Part shown: in pieces, positions 25,318 to 34,273 of the stretch
How positions within the stretch are numbered: position 1 is the stretch's first letter
How the letters are laid out: the number at the start of each line of letters is the position of its first letter
Assembly: GCF_000495835.1 (NCBI RefSeq)
Contig: NZ_AWGC01000013.1
Span: 186,001-250,000, forward strand
DNA from: Asticcacaulis sp. AC402
GTDB taxonomy: Bacteria > Pseudomonadota > Alphaproteobacteria > Caulobacterales > Caulobacteraceae
Direction: 5' to 3'
DNA: 64,000 nt
Translations under genes and position numbers: made by a program
Notes under the pieces: generated by a model
The model's input: only the letters and a program-made list of their open reading frames with translations
Told to the model about the DNA's origin: nothing
Database searches by the model: none

Positions 25318-25799
25318 TGGAACCTCTGATTGATATTGAAATCGACGACGACGGCTGGCTCGACGCCCTGCCGGACGCGGTAGCCGTGGTCGAAAGCGGC
25401 GTCTCGGCCGCCCTGAAAGCTGTTGATTTCAAGGACCAGGCCGATGTCGTCGTCCTTTTATGCGACGACGCTGAGATGAAGCGGCTCAATGCCGAATACC
25501 GCAACAAGGACAAGGCGACCAACGTCCTGAGCTTCCCGGCGCCCAAGTCGATGCAGATCAAGGGCGTGCTTGAACACCTCGGCGACATGGCCCTTGGCCT
25601 GCAAACCTGTGTCCGCGAGGCCAGGGATCAGGGCAAGACGCTCAAAAATCACGTCCTGCATCTGTCTGTGCATGGTACTTTGCATTTATTGGGTTATGAT
25701 CACATTCACGACGCTGAAGCTGAGACTATGGAAAACCTGGAACGCAGTATTCTGAATGGCCTGGGCGTCGCCGACCCTTACGCAGACGGCCATGCCTGA
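25317..25799 (+). CDS. ybeY: YbeY endoribonuclease (rRNA maturation)
   Basis: YbeY is a zinc-dependent endoribonuclease needed for 16S rRNA 3'-end maturation and ribosome quality control. It has 160 residues. The metal-binding motif HGTLHLLGYDH uses His119, His123 and His129. The NVLSFP segment is also conserved. Its start shares one base with the phoH stop (TGATG), and its 3' end overlaps corC by 8 bp, so the operon is tightly coupled. Confidence 0.95.
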   Translation: MEPLIDIEIDDDGWLDALPDAVAVVESGVSAALKAVDFKDQADVVVLLCDDAEMKRLNAEYRNKDKATNVLSFPAPKSMQIKGVLEHLGDMALGLQTCVREARDQGKTLKNHVLHLSVHGTLHLLGYDHIHDAEAETMENLERSILNGLGVADPYADGHA

Positions 25800-26667
25800 C
25801 CCAGACCCGCAGAAAAACAAGTCCTCTCTCTTTTCGTTTTTCGGCCTGACCCGGCCGCAAACCCGAGCCGAAGCCGAAATCGCCAGCGGAGAAGACCACG
25901 TTGCCTCCGAACTGGTCGACCATGCCCGCGAATTCCAGAATCTCAGTGTCGCCGACGTCATGACGCCGCGCGTCGATATCGTCTCGATCGAGCTGTCCTC
26001 GACCTTGGCCGATGTGGTGCGCAGCTGTATCGAGAGCGAGCATTCGCGCCTGCCCATCTATCGCGAAACTCTCGATGACCCGGTGGGCGTCGTTCATATC
26101 AAGGACGTACTCAAGCTGCTGGGGCCCGATATCGGCAAGGCTGGGCCCAACTGGGCCGAGCCGGTGCTGCACCGACTGCGCCGAGAACTGCTGTATGTTC
26201 CGCTGTCGATGACGACGGCCGAGTTGATGCTGCGCATGCAGGCCCAACGCATCCACATGGCCCTGGTCATCGACGAATTCGGCGGGACGGACGGCCTGGT
26301 CACCCTGGAGGATCTGGTCGAGGCGGTGGTCGGTAATATCGACGACGAATATGACGAAGCCGGCGAAGACGAGATCCGCGAACTTCCGTCGGGCCAGATC
26401 GAGGTCGACGGTCGCGTCGAGGTCACCACCTTGCAGGACAAACTTGGCATGGAGCTCTTCCCTGAAGACACCGAGGAAGAAATCGACACCATGGCTGGTC
26501 TGGTCGCCGTCCTGGCCGGCCGAGTGCCTCAGCGGGGTGAGATCATCCCTTACGAGAAGGCCGGCTTCGATATCGAAGTCATGGACGCCGATGCCCGCCG
26601 CATCAAGAAGCTGCGCCTGCATCGCCGCAGTTTCGCCAACGCCGATCTGACGACGGCCGATGAGTAA
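25792..26667 (+). CDS. corC: CorC/HlyC-family CBS-domain protein
   Basis: This protein has 291 residues. A short N-terminal tail leads to a pair of CBS domains (about 55-180, containing VMTPRVDIVSIE and VVHIKDVL) and a C-terminal transporter-associated CorC_HlyC domain (about 205-285). This cytosolic form resembles E. coli YbeX/CorC, linked to magnesium/cobalt efflux and, more recently, to ribosome-related phenotypes. The ATG at 25792 overlaps the end of ybeY. Position between ybeY and lnt matches the classical ybeZ-ybeY-ybeX-lnt order. Confidence 0.92.
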   Translation: MPDPDPQKNKSSLFSFFGLTRPQTRAEAEIASGEDHVASELVDHAREFQNLSVADVMTPRVDIVSIELSSTLADVVRSCIESEHSRLPIYRETLDDPVGVVHIKDVLKLLGPDIGKAGPNWAEPVLHRLRRELLYVPLSMTTAELMLRMQAQRIHMALVIDEFGGTDGLVTLEDLVEAVVGNIDDEYDEAGEDEIRELPSGQIEVDGRVEVTTLQDKLGMELFPEDTEEEIDTMAGLVAVLAGRVPQRGEIIPYEKAGFDIEVMDADARRIKKLRLHRRSFANADLTTADE

Positions 26668-28324
26668 GGCGCCTGTTGCGAAGTTCCGCGCCTGGCTGAG
26701 CTGGCTCGACCTGCCTGCACGGCCGCGCTGGCTGGCCGCCCTGTCCGGTGCATTGCTGGCCATCGCTCAGCCACCCTTCGGGATTTTGCCCGGCCTGCTC
26801 GGCTACGCGCTGTTGTTGTGGGCGTTGGAACGCGATCTGGGTACGAAAAATCCCAATCGCACTGCCTTCTTTATGGGTTGGCTGGCTGGGTTCGCCTATT
26901 TCTTCGTCGGCTGCTTTTGGGTGGCGGAGGCCTTTCTGGTGGACGCGGAAACCTATGGCTGGATGGCAATTCCGGCAGCAGCCCTGCTCCCCGCCGGCAT
27001 GGCCCTCTTCTGGGGGCTGTTTGCCGTCGTCTATCGCCGCTTCGCACCAAAGGGCCAAATCCGCTTCCTGTGGTTTGCTGCCCTGTTTTCCTTGCTGGAG
27101 ATGGTGCGCGGCATGATTTTCACCGGCTTTCCATGGAATCCATCGGGAGCGACCTGGCGCGCCGGCTCGGCCATGTCGCAGATAGCGGCCTATGTTGGCG
27201 TGTACGGCCTGGGCTTTTTCACCGTGCTGATCTTTGCCAGCGTAGGCGTCATACGCCGTTACCGCGCCGAGGAGGGCCGGGGGCTGCAGGGCTATACCGC
27301 CGTACTGGCCATGGTCTTGACCCTGTGCGGGCTGTTTGCCGTCGGCCAATACCGTCTGAACACGACAACCATCACCTATTCCGACTATGTTGTGCGTGTG
27401 GTTCAGCCCAATGTCGGTCAGGCCGCTAAGTGGTCGCGCAATGGGTTCAAGGCTATCTTCAACGACTATGTCGCCATGAGCCGACAGGCGCCGGCACCGG
27501 GTAAGCCGTGGCCGGATCTGATCATCTGGCCGGAAGGCGCCTTGCCGGTATCGTCGGATGATTTGTTTGCCGATGATTCCTGGACCGCCCCGGTCATGGT
27601 GAATCTTTTGCGTGATAAACAGGCACTTATTTTCGGCGCCTATCGATCCGATTACGATCCGAAGTTGGGTAACATCTGGCGCAATTCGCTTATTGCCGTT
27701 CAACAACACGAAAAAGTGTTCGAAATTCAGGGCTACTACAACAAATATAAACTGGTGCCCTTTGGCGAATTTCTCCCCTTCGAGGACGCCTTGGAAAGCA
27801 TTGGCCTTACCGAATTGGTACATATAGGTGATGGATTTACCCCCGGAAAGCGAACGCATCCGGTAACCTATGGCAGCATCCCGCGATTTCTGCCGCTCAT
27901 TTGTTTCGAAGGAATTTTCCCGTCTTTGGACATGAGCGCGTACACATCGGCAGACGTCAGATTGCGACCAAAGTGGATCGTTAACATCAGCAACGATGCC
28001 TGGTTCGGACCGACCACTGGTCCTCAACAACATATGAATTTAGCCAGTTTCCGCTCGATCGAGGAGGGCCTGCCCATGGTTCGCTCGACACCGACGGGGG
28101 TGTCGGGCCTGATCGACCCCTTGGGTAGGATGATGCCGCAAACAAGACTGGGTTCACAAGACCGTGGCATCCGTGATATAGTTGTTCCAAATCCCCTCCC
28201 CGCGACTCCCTACAGCGCGAGTCGCTTTTGGATACCCTCCCTGGTCGCTTGTATTTTCTTGTTTTTTGTGACAGTCGGATTACTTTCGAGGGTGGTTCTT
28301 AGGACCCCGGACAACCTCCGATAG
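26660..28324 (+). CDS. lnt: Apolipoprotein N-acyltransferase
   Basis: Lnt adds the third acyl chain to the N-terminal Cys of lipoproteins in the inner membrane. It has 554 residues: an N-terminal membrane domain with about six segments (to residue 230), then a nitrilase-type periplasmic domain. The catalytic triad is Glu292 (IIWPEGALP), Lys364 (NKYKLVPFGEF) and Cys415 (PLICFEGIFP), followed by the terminal NDAWFGPTTGPQQHMNLASFR region. The last 25 residues form another membrane segment. It overlaps corC by 8 bp and ends the operon. Confidence 0.97.
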   Translation: MSKAPVAKFRAWLSWLDLPARPRWLAALSGALLAIAQPPFGILPGLLGYALLLWALERDLGTKNPNRTAFFMGWLAGFAYFFVGCFWVAEAFLVDAETYGWMAIPAAALLPAGMALFWGLFAVVYRRFAPKGQIRFLWFAALFSLLEMVRGMIFTGFPWNPSGATWRAGSAMSQIAAYVGVYGLGFFTVLIFASVGVIRRYRAEEGRGLQGYTAVLAMVLTLCGLFAVGQYRLNTTTITYSDYVVRVVQPNVGQAAKWSRNGFKAIFNDYVAMSRQAPAPGKPWPDLIIWPEGALPVSSDDLFADDSWTAPVMVNLLRDKQALIFGAYRSDYDPKLGNIWRNSLIAVQQHEKVFEIQGYYNKYKLVPFGEFLPFEDALESIGLTELVHIGDGFTPGKRTHPVTYGSIPRFLPLICFEGIFPSLDMSAYTSADVRLRPKWIVNISNDAWFGPTTGPQQHMNLASFRSIEEGLPMVRSTPTGVSGLIDPLGRMMPQTRLGSQDRGIRDIVVPNPLPATPYSASRFWIPSLVACIFLFFVTVGLLSRVVLRTPDNLR

Positions 28325-28400
28325 GTTTCGCGGCGATTGTTGATAAACGGCAGCCATGAAATAGTCGGTGTTGGCCGGTATTGCGTATAACCAGTTCTAC

Positions 28401-28410
28401 CCCACGTGGG
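28401..28410. promoter_or_regulatory. CCCACGTGGG palindrome upstream of the XRE regulator
   Basis: A perfect 10-bp palindrome flanked by TAC and TA lies 24 bp before the proposed start of the XRE gene. It could be an autoregulatory operator, but it is short. Confidence 0.35.
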
Positions 28411-28434
28411 TATGATGAGATAATAGAGGCAAAG

Positions 28435-28854
28435 TTGGACGAGATAACCAAGACGGACCGCGGGCCCAACCCGGTCGATTTGCACGTTGGCGCGCGTGTG
28501 CGTATGCGCCGTAAATTTCTCGGTATGAGCCAGGAAGGTTTGGCGGAAGTCATTGATTTGACGTTCCAGCAGGTACAAAAGTACGAACGTGGCTCCAATC
28601 GCATCAGTGCTTCGAAACTGTATGAGATCGCGCGCGCGCTCAAAGCGCCGGTGGCCTATTTCTTTGAAGGTTACGGCGAATCTGAAGCCGTAGAGGGCTT
28701 TTCAGAATCCGAGTCCGAGCAATTCGTCCACGGCTTCCTGATGACGACTGAGGGCATCGAACTGGCCGAGGCTTTTCCGCGAATTCGCAGTGCCAAACTG
28801 CGCCGCAAGGTGCTCGAGCTGGTGCGTGTTCTGGGCGAAAACGAAGACGCCTGA
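28435..28854 (+). CDS. XRE-family helix-turn-helix transcriptional regulator
   Basis: This regulator has 139 residues. The HTH domain (about 13-68) has VGARVRMRRKFLGMSQEGLAE and TFQQVQKYERGSNRISASKLYEIARAL. The C-terminal half is helical and acidic, with no recognisable ligand domain. This single-gene family is widespread and conserved in alphaproteobacteria; I do not know its target. The start is taken as TTG at 28435 with AGAGG five bases upstream; the frame stays open 18 codons further. It lies between lnt and metK and is followed by a strong terminator. Confidence 0.88.
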   Translation: MDEITKTDRGPNPVDLHVGARVRMRRKFLGMSQEGLAEVIDLTFQQVQKYERGSNRISASKLYEIARALKAPVAYFFEGYGESEAVEGFSESESEQFVHGFLMTTEGIELAEAFPRIRSAKLRRKVLELVRVLGENEDA

Positions 28855-28881
28855 ACGTCGGCTTTGCAATGGATTGGAAAG

Positions 28882-28908
28882 CCCTGTTCTCCGGAACAGG
28901 GTTTTTTT
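28882..28908 (+). terminator. Intrinsic terminator after the XRE regulator
   Basis: A perfect 8-bp stem CCCTGTTC/GAACAGGG with loop TCCG is followed by seven T residues, 27 bp after the stop codon. Confidence 0.93.
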
Positions 28909-28933
28909 GCGTGCCAATGCGATCTCGCTTGAT

Positions 28934-28955
28934 CATATAAAGATATGTTTATATG
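28934..28955. promoter_or_regulatory. Inverted-repeat operator upstream of metK (SahR-like)
   Basis: CATATAAA-GATATG-TTTATATG is a perfect 8-bp inverted repeat with a 6-bp centre that is itself nearly palindromic. ATAAAGATAT-NTTTAT-type sites are associated with the SAH-responsive ArsR-family regulator SahR of methionine-cycle genes in proteobacteria. The link is from memory of that motif, and no regulator gene is present here. It lies 133 bp before metK. Confidence 0.65.
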
Positions 28956-28970
28956 TGTATAGGATACTTC

Positions 28971-29072
28971 TAGGCGGGATGTGTTTTGATGGACTCAAAA
29001 CCCCGGTCTAGGTTTTTTGTTTTGTCGCGCAATTTTTCCGCAAAGTGCTGCACACTTTTTCGGATTGCGCTA
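28971..29072 (+). repeat. Family-1 composite palindromic repeat, copy B, in the metK leader
   Basis: The left palindrome runs TAGGCGGGAT...CCCCGGTCTAGG. It is followed by the shared TTTTTTGTTTTGTCGCGCAA block, AAAGTG-CTGCA-CACTTT and CGGATTGCGCTAA. It lies between the metK operator and the metK start, so it would be part of the metK 5' UTR. Confidence 0.85.
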
Positions 29073-29088
29073 ACGCGAGACCTGTAAC

Positions 29089-30261
29089 ATGCGCCCCTCC
29101 TATATCTTCACCTCTGAAAGCGTATCTGAAGGCCATCCCGACAAGGTTGCCGACCGCATTTCAGACGTCGTGGTCGATGCTTTCCTGGCGCGCGATCCTG
29201 AAGCTCGTGTGGCGTGTGAAACCCTGGTGACGACTAACCGGATCGTCCTGGCGGGGGAATGCCGCGCCGGAGATGAAGAGATCCAGGAGATCATCAATAG
29301 TCTGGAAGACAAGGTCCGTCATGCGGTCAAAACCATCGGCTATGCCCAGAAAGGTTTCCACTGGGCGACCGCCGACTATGCCTGTCACCTGCATGCGCAA
29401 TCGGCCGATATTGCCATGGGCGTCGATGCCACCGGCAATAAGGATGAAGGCGCCGGCGATCAGGGCATCATGTTTGGCTATGCCACGGATGAGACCGCCG
29501 AACTAACTCCGGCGCCGCTGCAATGGTCGCACAACATCCTGCGCCGCCTGGCCGAGGCCCGCCATGCCGGCGAGCACCGCCTGGAGCCCGACGCCAAGAG
29601 CCAGGTGACGGTGCTTTACGAAAACGGCGTCCCGTCGCGCATTCTGAAGGTCCTGGTATCGCATCAGCATCACGAAGGCCTGTCGCCTCAGGATGTCGAA
29701 GCCATCATCAAGCCGTTTGCCCTGGAAGTCCTGCCGGCGGGCATGGTGACGGATCAGACCGACTGGCTGGTTAATCCGACCGGAAATTTTGTCATCGGTG
29801 GGCCGGACGGCGATGCCGGTCTGACCGGCCGCAAGATCATCGTCGACACCTACGGCGGCGCGGCGCCTCACGGCGGCGGCGCGTTTTCTGGCAAGGATCC
29901 GACTAAGGTCGACCGTTCGGCGGCCTACGCCTTGCGTTATCTTGCCAAGAATGTGGTGGCTGCCGGACTGGCAAAGAAGTGCACCCTTCAAGTAGCTTAT
30001 GCCATCGGCGTGTCGAGTCCCTTGAGCTTCTATGTCGACACCCACGGTACGGGCCAGGTGTCGGAAGAGAAGCTGGAAGACATCCTGCCCCAGCTGATCG
30101 GTGGCCTGGCGCCGCGCGCGATCCGCACGCACCTGGGCCTGAACAAGCCGATCTATGAGCGCACCACGGCCTATGGCCATTTCGGTCGGACGCCGGATGC
30201 CGAGGGAGGCTTCTCATGGGAAAAGCTCGATCTGGTTGACGAGATCAAGCGCGCCTTCTAA
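29089..30261 (+). CDS. metK: S-adenosylmethionine synthetase
   Basis: MetK makes S-adenosylmethionine from methionine and ATP. It has 390 residues starting [20 protein letters not shown], with the signature hexapeptide region [12 protein letters not shown] and the P-loop-like [19 protein letters not shown]. It is preceded by a 22-bp operator-like inverted repeat and a palindromic repeat in the leader. trmB follows after 9 bp, so the two are likely co-transcribed, placing a SAM-dependent enzyme next to SAM synthesis. Confidence 0.98.
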   Translation: MRPSYIFTSESVSEGHPDKVADRISDVVVDAFLARDPEARVACETLVTTNRIVLAGECRAGDEEIQEIINSLEDKVRHAVKTIGYAQKGFHWATADYACHLHAQSADIAMGVDATGNKDEGAGDQGIMFGYATDETAELTPAPLQWSHNILRRLAEARHAGEHRLEPDAKSQVTVLYENGVPSRILKVLVSHQHHEGLSPQDVEAIIKPFALEVLPAGMVTDQTDWLVNPTGNFVIGGPDGDAGLTGRKIIVDTYGGAAPHGGGAFSGKDPTKVDRSAAYALRYLAKNVVAAGLAKKCTLQVAYAIGVSSPLSFYVDTHGTGQVSEEKLEDILPQLIGGLAPRAIRTHLGLNKPIYERTTAYGHFGRTPDAEGGFSWEKLDLVDEIKRAF

Positions 30262-30270
30262 AGCGCGCCG

Positions 30271-30966
30271 ATGACATCAAAAGAAAAAGCCGGCGGTTGG
30301 GGCCCGATGCGTTCGTTCGGGCGCATCAAGGCGCGCACCCTTAAACCCCGTCAGGCCAGTCTGTTCGATACGCTGTTGCCGCAAATCGAAGGGACGGACG
30401 CTCGCGTCTTGTCGGCCGTCGAGTCAGGCTGCGATGTCTGGCTGGAAATCGGCTTCGGCGGCGGTGAACATCTGGCGCTACAGGCCGCCCGCAATCCCGA
30501 CGTTACTTTCATTGGCTGCGAGCCGTTTCTGAACGGGGTCGGCTCGGCCCTGCGCCATATCGCTGATGCTGGTCTGAGCAATGTCCTGATTTTGGCGGAT
30601 GATGCCCGGCCTTTATTGGACAAGCTGCCGAGCGCGTCGTTGAGCCGGATCTTTATCCTGTTTGCTGATCCCTGGCCCAAAGCCCGTCACAACAAGCGTC
30701 GCTTTATCCAGCCCGAAACGGTGGCATCGTTTGCGCGGGTGCTGAAGCCGGGGGGCACAGTTCGTTTCGCCACCGACTGGGCCAACTATGCCGACTGGGC
30801 GTTGGAGCGGTTTGAGGCCAATCCGGACCTGGAGTGGCAGGCGCAACGCCCAACGGACTGGACAGTCCCGCCGGCGGATCACATCACTACGCGGTATGAA
30901 ACGAAAGGGCTGGGCGATTGTAAGCCAGTGTTTTTCGATTTCGTTCGATCCGAACCCGTCGTGTAG
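30271..30966 (+). CDS. trmB: tRNA (guanine-N7-)-methyltransferase TrmB
   Basis: TrmB methylates G46 of tRNA at N7 using SAM. It has 231 residues. The SAM-binding motif I is WLEIGFGGGEHLALQAARNP near 60-80. The family motif DPWPKARHNKRRFIQPE lies near 131-147, and the C-terminal YETKG motif is present (TTRYETKGLGD). It is 9 bp downstream of metK. Confidence 0.95.
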   Translation: MTSKEKAGGWGPMRSFGRIKARTLKPRQASLFDTLLPQIEGTDARVLSAVESGCDVWLEIGFGGGEHLALQAARNPDVTFIGCEPFLNGVGSALRHIADAGLSNVLILADDARPLLDKLPSASLSRIFILFADPWPKARHNKRRFIQPETVASFARVLKPGGTVRFATDWANYADWALERFEANPDLEWQAQRPTDWTVPPADHITTRYETKGLGDCKPVFFDFVRSEPVV

Positions 30967-30976
30967 CGGGCCGTAA

Positions 30977-31109
30977 AGTGAAAGTGTGTCTACAGATTAC
31001 ACAGATTTTTCAGCGCTTTATTCTGGTGGCTCCGGAGATCGCACGGCGCATTGGTCCGAGGCTCCGATCTTAATCTGAATTGATCTGCGAATTCTGTAGA
31101 CCCACTTTC
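30977..31109. repeat. Large imperfect palindromic element between trmB and the membrane-protein gene
   Basis: The outer arms contain AAAGTGTGTCTACAGATT and, inverted at the other end, AATTCTGTAGACCCACTTT, each followed inward by a CAGAT/ATCTG pair. An inner pair GGCTCCGGA / GGCTCC-GATC lies near 31028 and 31061. Total span is about 133 bp. It ends no obvious T-run. The arm sequence ACAGATTACACAGATT also appears, inverted, at 48937-48953. Confidence 0.7.
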
Positions 31110-31236
31110 CAAACGACGCCGCTACGTGGCGGGTCCGGTCCAACCCAAAAGCCATACCTTCACGTCCCCGTGATCAGGGCTGTAGCCATTCATCCGACTT
31201 TGCGCCAAAGTTAATGCCTGGTTTCGGGAGATGGGC

Positions 31237-31848
31237 ATGGAACGCATTCACAAGCTGTCGGCGGCGTTTGTCTTCGCCTTTCTATGCCTGCATTTCGCCA
31301 ACCATTTCGCCGGCCTGTTCGGAATCACCGCCCATGAGCAGTTCCTGGCGGCCGTGCGGACGCTCTATTATGTGCCACTGGTGGAATATGCGGTGCTGGC
31401 GGCTTTCGCCATTCAGATTCTGAGCGGGCTGCCGCTGATCTGGGAAATCTGGACAAAGAAGAAGGATATCATCCATCAGCTTCAGGCCGTTTCGGGCCTG
31501 GTTATGACCCTTTTCATCGTCACCCATATCGGTGCGGTCCTGTTCGGGAGGCATGTCCTGCACCTCGACACCAATTTCCATTTCGTTGCCGCCGGTCTGA
31601 TGTCGCCCGATTGGAAGCCCGCTCTCCTCGGCTACTATGGCGCCGGGGTCTTCTCGCTGTTCGTCCATTTCGGTTGTATCGCCTACGACATCTTCAAGAA
31701 AACAAACAAGCCCGCGGCCTGGCTGTGTTTGCTGGCGGTTTCGGCCGTGGGCGTCTATGTCACCTGGATTCTGCTGCAGGTCTATTCGGGCCAGCTCTAT
31801 CTTGTCGAAATCCCAGCCGAGTATGGCCGGCTGTTCCGCGGCGGTTGA
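31237..31848 (+). CDS. Conserved multi-spanning membrane protein, resembling succinate dehydrogenase cytochrome b subunits
   Basis: This protein has 203 residues with about five membrane segments (near 8-28, 44-64, 80-103, 127-148 and 160-182). The His-rich first helix ([22 protein letters not shown]) and [16 protein letters not shown] could hold heme, as in SdhC/FrdC-type subunits, but the partner flavoprotein and Fe-S genes are absent. I do not assign a function. I choose the ATG at 31237 because GGGAG lies six bases upstream; the ATG at 31231 touches GGGAG directly. Confidence 0.7.
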   Translation: MERIHKLSAAFVFAFLCLHFANHFAGLFGITAHEQFLAAVRTLYYVPLVEYAVLAAFAIQILSGLPLIWEIWTKKKDIIHQLQAVSGLVMTLFIVTHIGAVLFGRHVLHLDTNFHFVAAGLMSPDWKPALLGYYGAGVFSLFVHFGCIAYDIFKKTNKPAAWLCLLAVSAVGVYVTWILLQVYSGQLYLVEIPAEYGRLFRGG

Positions 31849-31856
31849 GATTCCAC

Positions 31857-31885
31857 TTGGCAAGCCGACCCATTCACCCTATATA
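31857..31885 (+). promoter_or_regulatory. Sigma70-type promoter of the rimP-nusA-infB operon
   Basis: The -35 TTGGCA (31857-31862) and -10 TATATA (31880-31885) are separated by 17 bp. Transcription would begin near 31891-31893. It lies just after the upstream membrane-protein gene ends and 88 bp before the rimP start. Confidence 0.75.
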
Positions 31886-31918
31886 GCGCTCAACAAACGT
31901 CCGATGCCGAAAGGCAGC

Positions 31919-31950
31919 GGCGGCGGCCACCAAGGTCCGCCGCCTTTTTT
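31919..31950 (+). terminator. Intrinsic terminator/attenuator in the rimP leader
   Basis: A perfect 8-bp stem GGCGGCGG/CCGCCGCC with a 10-base loop is followed by six T residues. It lies downstream of the predicted promoter and upstream of rimP, so it would act on the rimP-nusA-infB transcript itself. It may also end the upstream membrane-protein transcript. Confidence 0.8.
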
Positions 31951-31972
31951 ATTGCTCGAAACAAAAGTCCTG

Positions 31973-32590
31973 ATGCGCGCCAAGACCAGCGAAGACCGCA
32001 AGCTGATCGAAATTTTCGACCCCATCGCCAATGACCTGGGGCTGGACATCGTGCGCGTGCGCCTGATGGGCTCCAACAAGCCCGGCGGTGCCCGCCGGCT
32101 TCAGATTATGGCCGAGCGCCAGTCTGACGGTGATATAAATGTCAACCAGTGCGCGCGCCTGTCGCGCGCCCTGTCGGCATTCCTGGATGAAGCCGATCCC
32201 ATTTCTGGCGACTACGTACTGGAAGTGTCCTCGCCCGGAATAGACCGGCCGCTGACCCGCCTGAAGGACTTCGAAACCTTCGAAGGCTACGAAGCCCGCA
32301 TCGAACTCGATCGCCTGGCCGAGGGCCGCAAGCGTTTCCGCGGTGTTTTGGCGGGCATCGAGGACGACCATATCGCTATCGACCTGGAAGGTGAGGCCGA
32401 AACTGTTTTGATGCCTTTCGCGTGGGTGATCGACGCCAAGCTGGTCCTGACCGATGAGCTGTTGAAGCGCGGCGCCGAGATGCGGGCCAACCGCTCGGAC
32501 GAGGACGATGAGGAAGACGAAGACTTTGATGACGACTTCGAGGATGCTGAAGACCTCGAAGACGACGAACCCGCCAACGACGACAAGTAA
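31973..32590 (+). CDS. rimP: Ribosome maturation factor RimP
   Basis: RimP assists assembly of the 30S subunit. It has 205 residues from the ATG at 31973. It contains the N-terminal alpha/beta domain ([14 protein letters not shown]), the [21 protein letters not shown] signature in the middle, an SH3-like C-terminal domain, and a long acidic tail ([21 protein letters not shown]). The frame is open upstream and includes an ATG at 31904 that would add [20 protein letters not shown], encoded by the terminator hairpin. I keep 31973 because RimP homologues start here, although its ribosome-binding site is weak. nusA follows after 15 bp. Confidence 0.92.
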   Translation: MRAKTSEDRKLIEIFDPIANDLGLDIVRVRLMGSNKPGGARRLQIMAERQSDGDINVNQCARLSRALSAFLDEADPISGDYVLEVSSPGIDRPLTRLKDFETFEGYEARIELDRLAEGRKRFRGVLAGIEDDHIAIDLEGEAETVLMPFAWVIDAKLVLTDELLKRGAEMRANRSDEDDEEDEDFDDDFEDAEDLEDDEPANDDK

Positions 32591-32605
32591 GACAGAGGAC
32601 CTCAG

Positions 32606-34273
32606 ATGAGCTTCACCGGGATCAGCGCCAACCGTCAGGAACTGCTGCAAATCGCCGACGCCGTTGCGCGCGAAAAGTCGATCGATAAGACCGTGGTCAT
32701 CGCTTCGATTGAAGAGGCGATCCAGAAGGCCGCCCGTTCACGCTACGGCGCCGACCATGACATCCGTGTCCACATCGACACCAAGTCGGGCGAAATGACC
32801 ATCACGCGCCACGTCACCGTGTGCGGCGATGAGGAACTGGAAAACGAATACGCCCAGAAGACCCTGTCCGACGCCCTGCGCGAAGACAAGGAGGCCTTTG
32901 TCGGCAAGGAATACATAGAGGTCCTGCCGCCGTTCGAGCTGGGCCGTGTTCAGACTCAGATGGCTCGCCAGGTCGTGACCCACAAGGTCCGTGAAGCCGA
33001 GCGCGAGCGCCAGTATGACGAGTTCAAGGACCGCGTCGGCGAAATCGTCAACGGCACTGTCCGCCGCGTCGAATACGGCAATGTCATTGTCGATCTCGGT
33101 CGTGGTGAAGGCATCATGCGCCGCGACCAGTCGATCCCGCGCGAAGCTTTCCAGGTCAATGACCGCATCCGCGCCTACATCTACGACGTCCGCCGCGAAA
33201 CCAAGGGCCCGCAGATCATGCTGTCGCGCGCTCATGGTGGCTTCATGGCCAAGCTGTTCGCCCAGGAGGTACCGGAAATCTACGACGGCGTGATCGAAAT
33301 TAAGTCGGTCGCCCGCGACCCGGGTTCGCGCGCCAAGATGGCTGTTCTGTCCAATGACAGCTCGATCGATCCGGTCGGCGCCTGCGTCGGTATGCGCGGT
33401 TCGCGCGTCCAGGCGGTGGTCGCCGAACTCCAGGGCGAAAAAATCGACATCATTCAGTGGTCGCCCGACGAAGCCACCTTCATTGTCAATGCCCTCGCCC
33501 CGGCCGAAGTCACCAAGGTGGTGCTGGATGAGGAAGAAGATCGCGTCGAAGTGGTCGTTCCCGACGAACAGCTGTCGCTGGCCATTGGCCGCCGCGGCCA
33601 GAACGTCCGCCTTGGCTCGCAGCTGACCGGCTGGCAGGTCGACATCATCACCGAATCTCAGGATTCCGAGCGCCGCCAGAAGGAATTCGCCGAGCGCACC
33701 ACCCTGTTCCAGGAAGCCCTCGACGTCGATGAGGTCATCGCCCAGCTGCTGGTCACGGAAGGATTTACGTCCGTGGAAGATCTGGCTTATGTCGATGAGA
33801 CCGAAATTGCCTCCATCGAAGGCTTCGACGAAGACACGGCTCAGGAACTGCAGGCCCGCGCCCGTGACTTCCTCGAGCGCGAAACCGCTGAACAGGACGC
33901 CAAGCGCAAGGAACTGGGTGTCGAAGACGCCCTGTTGGATGTGCAGGGCTTGACGCTGCAGATGGCCGTGGCCCTGGGCCAGGCCGGTATCAAAACAGTT
34001 GAGGATCTGGCCGACCTGGCCACCGACGAACTGCGTGGTGGCTTCGAACAGCGCGGTGGCGAGCGTGTCCGTGTGCCAGGAGCTCTCGAAAGCTTCACCC
34101 TGTCGATTCCCGATGCCGAATCCCTGATCCTGAACGCTCGCGTGACGGCCGGCTGGATCGATGCACCCGTTGAGGAACAGGGCGAAGACCTGGCCGAGGA
34201 CGGTCTGGGTGAGGACTACGTCGAACAGACGGAAGAAGAGGAGGGCGCTGATGTCGCCAGCCTCGAACAATGA
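32606..34273 (+). CDS. nusA: Transcription elongation/termination factor NusA
   Basis: NusA binds RNA polymerase and modulates pausing, termination and antitermination. It has 555 residues: N-terminal RNAP-binding domain (about 1-125), S1 domain ([18 protein letters not shown]), two KH domains including [16 protein letters not shown] and [16 protein letters not shown], then two helix-hairpin-helix acidic repeats and an acidic C-terminal tail. AGAGG precedes the ATG. It overlaps the next gene by 23 bp, so translation is coupled. Order rimP-nusA-ylxR-infB is standard. Confidence 0.98.
   Translation: MSFTGISANRQELLQIADAVAREKSIDKTVVIASIEEAIQKAARSRYGADHDIRVHIDTKSGEMTITRHVTVCGDEELENEYAQKTLSDALREDKEAFVGKEYIEVLPPFELGRVQTQMARQVVTHKVREAERERQYDEFKDRVGEIVNGTVRRVEYGNVIVDLGRGEGIMRRDQSIPREAFQVNDRIRAYIYDVRRETKGPQIMLSRAHGGFMAKLFAQEVPEIYDGVIEIKSVARDPGSRAKMAVLSNDSSIDPVGACVGMRGSRVQAVVAELQGEKIDIIQWSPDEATFIVNALAPAEVTKVVLDEEEDRVEVVVPDEQLSLAIGRRGQNVRLGSQLTGWQVDIITESQDSERRQKEFAERTTLFQEALDVDEVIAQLLVTEGFTSVEDLAYVDETEIASIEGFDEDTAQELQARARDFLERETAEQDAKRKELGVEDALLDVQGLTLQMAVALGQAGIKTVEDLADLATDELRGGFEQRGGERVRVPGALESFTLSIPDAESLILNARVTAGWIDAPVEEQGEDLAEDGLGEDYVEQTEEEEGADVASLEQ

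Noticed and set aside
28909-29088. SAM riboswitch in the metK leader
   Set aside because: No SAM-I, SAM-II or SAM/SAH core could be recognised. The region is accounted for by an inverted-repeat operator and a family-1 repeat.
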